The notes below the pieces were generated by a model. The model was not told the DNA's origin, did no database searches, and saw nothing but the letters and a program-made list of their open reading frames with translations. A stretch of DNA of 13,747 nt, from assembly GCA_046726275.1 (NCBI GenBank), contig JBKPAF010000018.1, positions 1-13,747 of the forward strand, in the 5' to 3' direction. Shown here piece after piece: positions 13,275 through 13,747 of this stretch. How positions within the stretch are numbered: position 1 is the stretch's first letter; every line of letters starts with the position of its first letter. Both the position numbers and the translations under genes were made by a program. This stretch comes from DASXTW01 sp046726275 (GTDB lineage: Bacteria; Actinomycetota; UBA4738).

Positions 13275-13747
13275 ATGCACCCCTTGTTCAGCGAGTTGGA
13301 AATCGAATACAACCATACCGGAGATCTTCTGAGGGTGGCTGACTTCGAGCTCCTAGATGCGAAGGGGACTCGTCTGGCCCTCGTTCGCGAGGAACCGAAG
13401 TCCTGGCGGTGGGCTCTCCCGGCAGGGGCTTTTGAGGCGTTCATATCGCGCACTCTGGCCTTCGTCGATCCCTCTGGGGAGATCCTGATGCGCTGCGTCA
13501 GACCGCGCTTCTTTTCCCAGGCGCACCTGAGTTTTTACCGGCCGGGGGCCGAGGAGATCGTTGGGCTCCGCGAGGTGCACGCCGTACGAAGGATGAGGTT
13601 TGCGGCCTCTGCTCCCCCGAATGTCCGCGTCGGCGTGGTTGCGGCCGAGAGTCTTAGGGAACGCCGCTTCATGATACGAGACCCAGCAGGTGACAAAGTC
13701 GGGGAGGTCTGGATGACTTCCACCCAACCCCGTGGCGTCCTTACCTA
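13275..13747 (+). CDS. Scramblase/LURP-one-like beta-barrel protein (3' end outside window)
   Basis: An ATG with GAGG 5 nt upstream opens a frame that stays open to the right edge (157 codons). The protein shows repeating strand-turn-strand units typical of the tubby-like fold of phospholipid scramblase and LURP-one-related proteins: VADFELLDAKGTRLALVREE, then RTLAFVDPSGEILMRCVRPR, a middle region with VGVVAAESLRERRF, then MIRDPAGDKVGEVWM. Each unit has a D-P-x-G or D-A-x-G turn. Bacterial members are mostly uncharacterised and may bind membranes or nucleotides. Base composition is less GC-rich than in the neighbours. The 245 bp before it hold no supported gene and may carry its promoter. Confidence 0.6.
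   Translation, partial: MHPLFSELEIEYNHTGDLLRVADFELLDAKGTRLALVREEPKSWRWALPAGAFEAFISRTLAFVDPSGEILMRCVRPRFFSQAHLSFYRPGAEEIVGLREVHAVRRMRFAASAPPNVRVGVVAAESLRERRFMIRDPAGDKVGEVWMTSTQPRGVLT

Overview
The window is high-GC DNA with actinobacterial-style coding: GTG starts, ATGA and other short stop/start overlaps, many ECF sigma factors, and lineage-specific membrane-anchored proteins. The best guess is a chromosomal segment of an uncultured Actinomycetota. No rRNA or ribosomal protein gene is present to fix the taxon. No complete tRNA, CRISPR array, transposase or integrase gene was found.

Layout. Positions 1-426 (minus) hold the 5' part of a GNAT acetyltransferase, preceded by a strikingly foldable leader (443-517). 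Positions 774-1719 (minus) hold a tiny membrane protein and a lipoprotein. Positions 1998-3422 (plus) are an ECF sigma factor translationally overlapped by a membrane-anchored partner that carries one frameshift. Positions 3690-5412 (plus) hold a protein of unknown function and a quinone-oxidoreductase-like MDR enzyme. Positions 5472-6422 are a scar-like zone: a DoxX/cupredoxin chimera, a tRNA-Lys-like fragment, and an orphan 3' half of tRNA-Gly(GCC) flanked on both sides by paired 9-bp direct repeats, which looks like an integrase attachment site. Positions 6678-8020 (minus) are two coupled paralogous LolA-fold-like genes without a recognisable signal peptide. Positions 8183-8433 (minus) are a small frameshifted SH3-like gene. 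Positions 8535-10189 (minus) are a second ECF sigma factor with a TolB-like beta-propeller membrane protein. Positions 10298-10994 are a damaged ABC ATPase, possibly followed by the first codons of a lost permease. Positions 11160-13029 (plus) are a third ECF sigma factor with a 460-aa membrane-anchored partner. The window ends in a partial scramblase/LURP-one-like gene.

Two themes link the genes. First, three sigma/partner pairs lie within about 11 kb. Each partner overlaps its sigma gene by 4-8 bp and has a short basic cytoplasmic N-terminus, one membrane helix and a large outer domain of a different type, which suggests three envelope-sensing switches. Second, a dispersed repeat of about 39 bp (five copies, one strongly diverged, all in the same orientation) sits only between genes.

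Several genes are broken by single-base indels, often in G/C runs, so base-level assembly error should be excluded before any of them is called a pseudogene.
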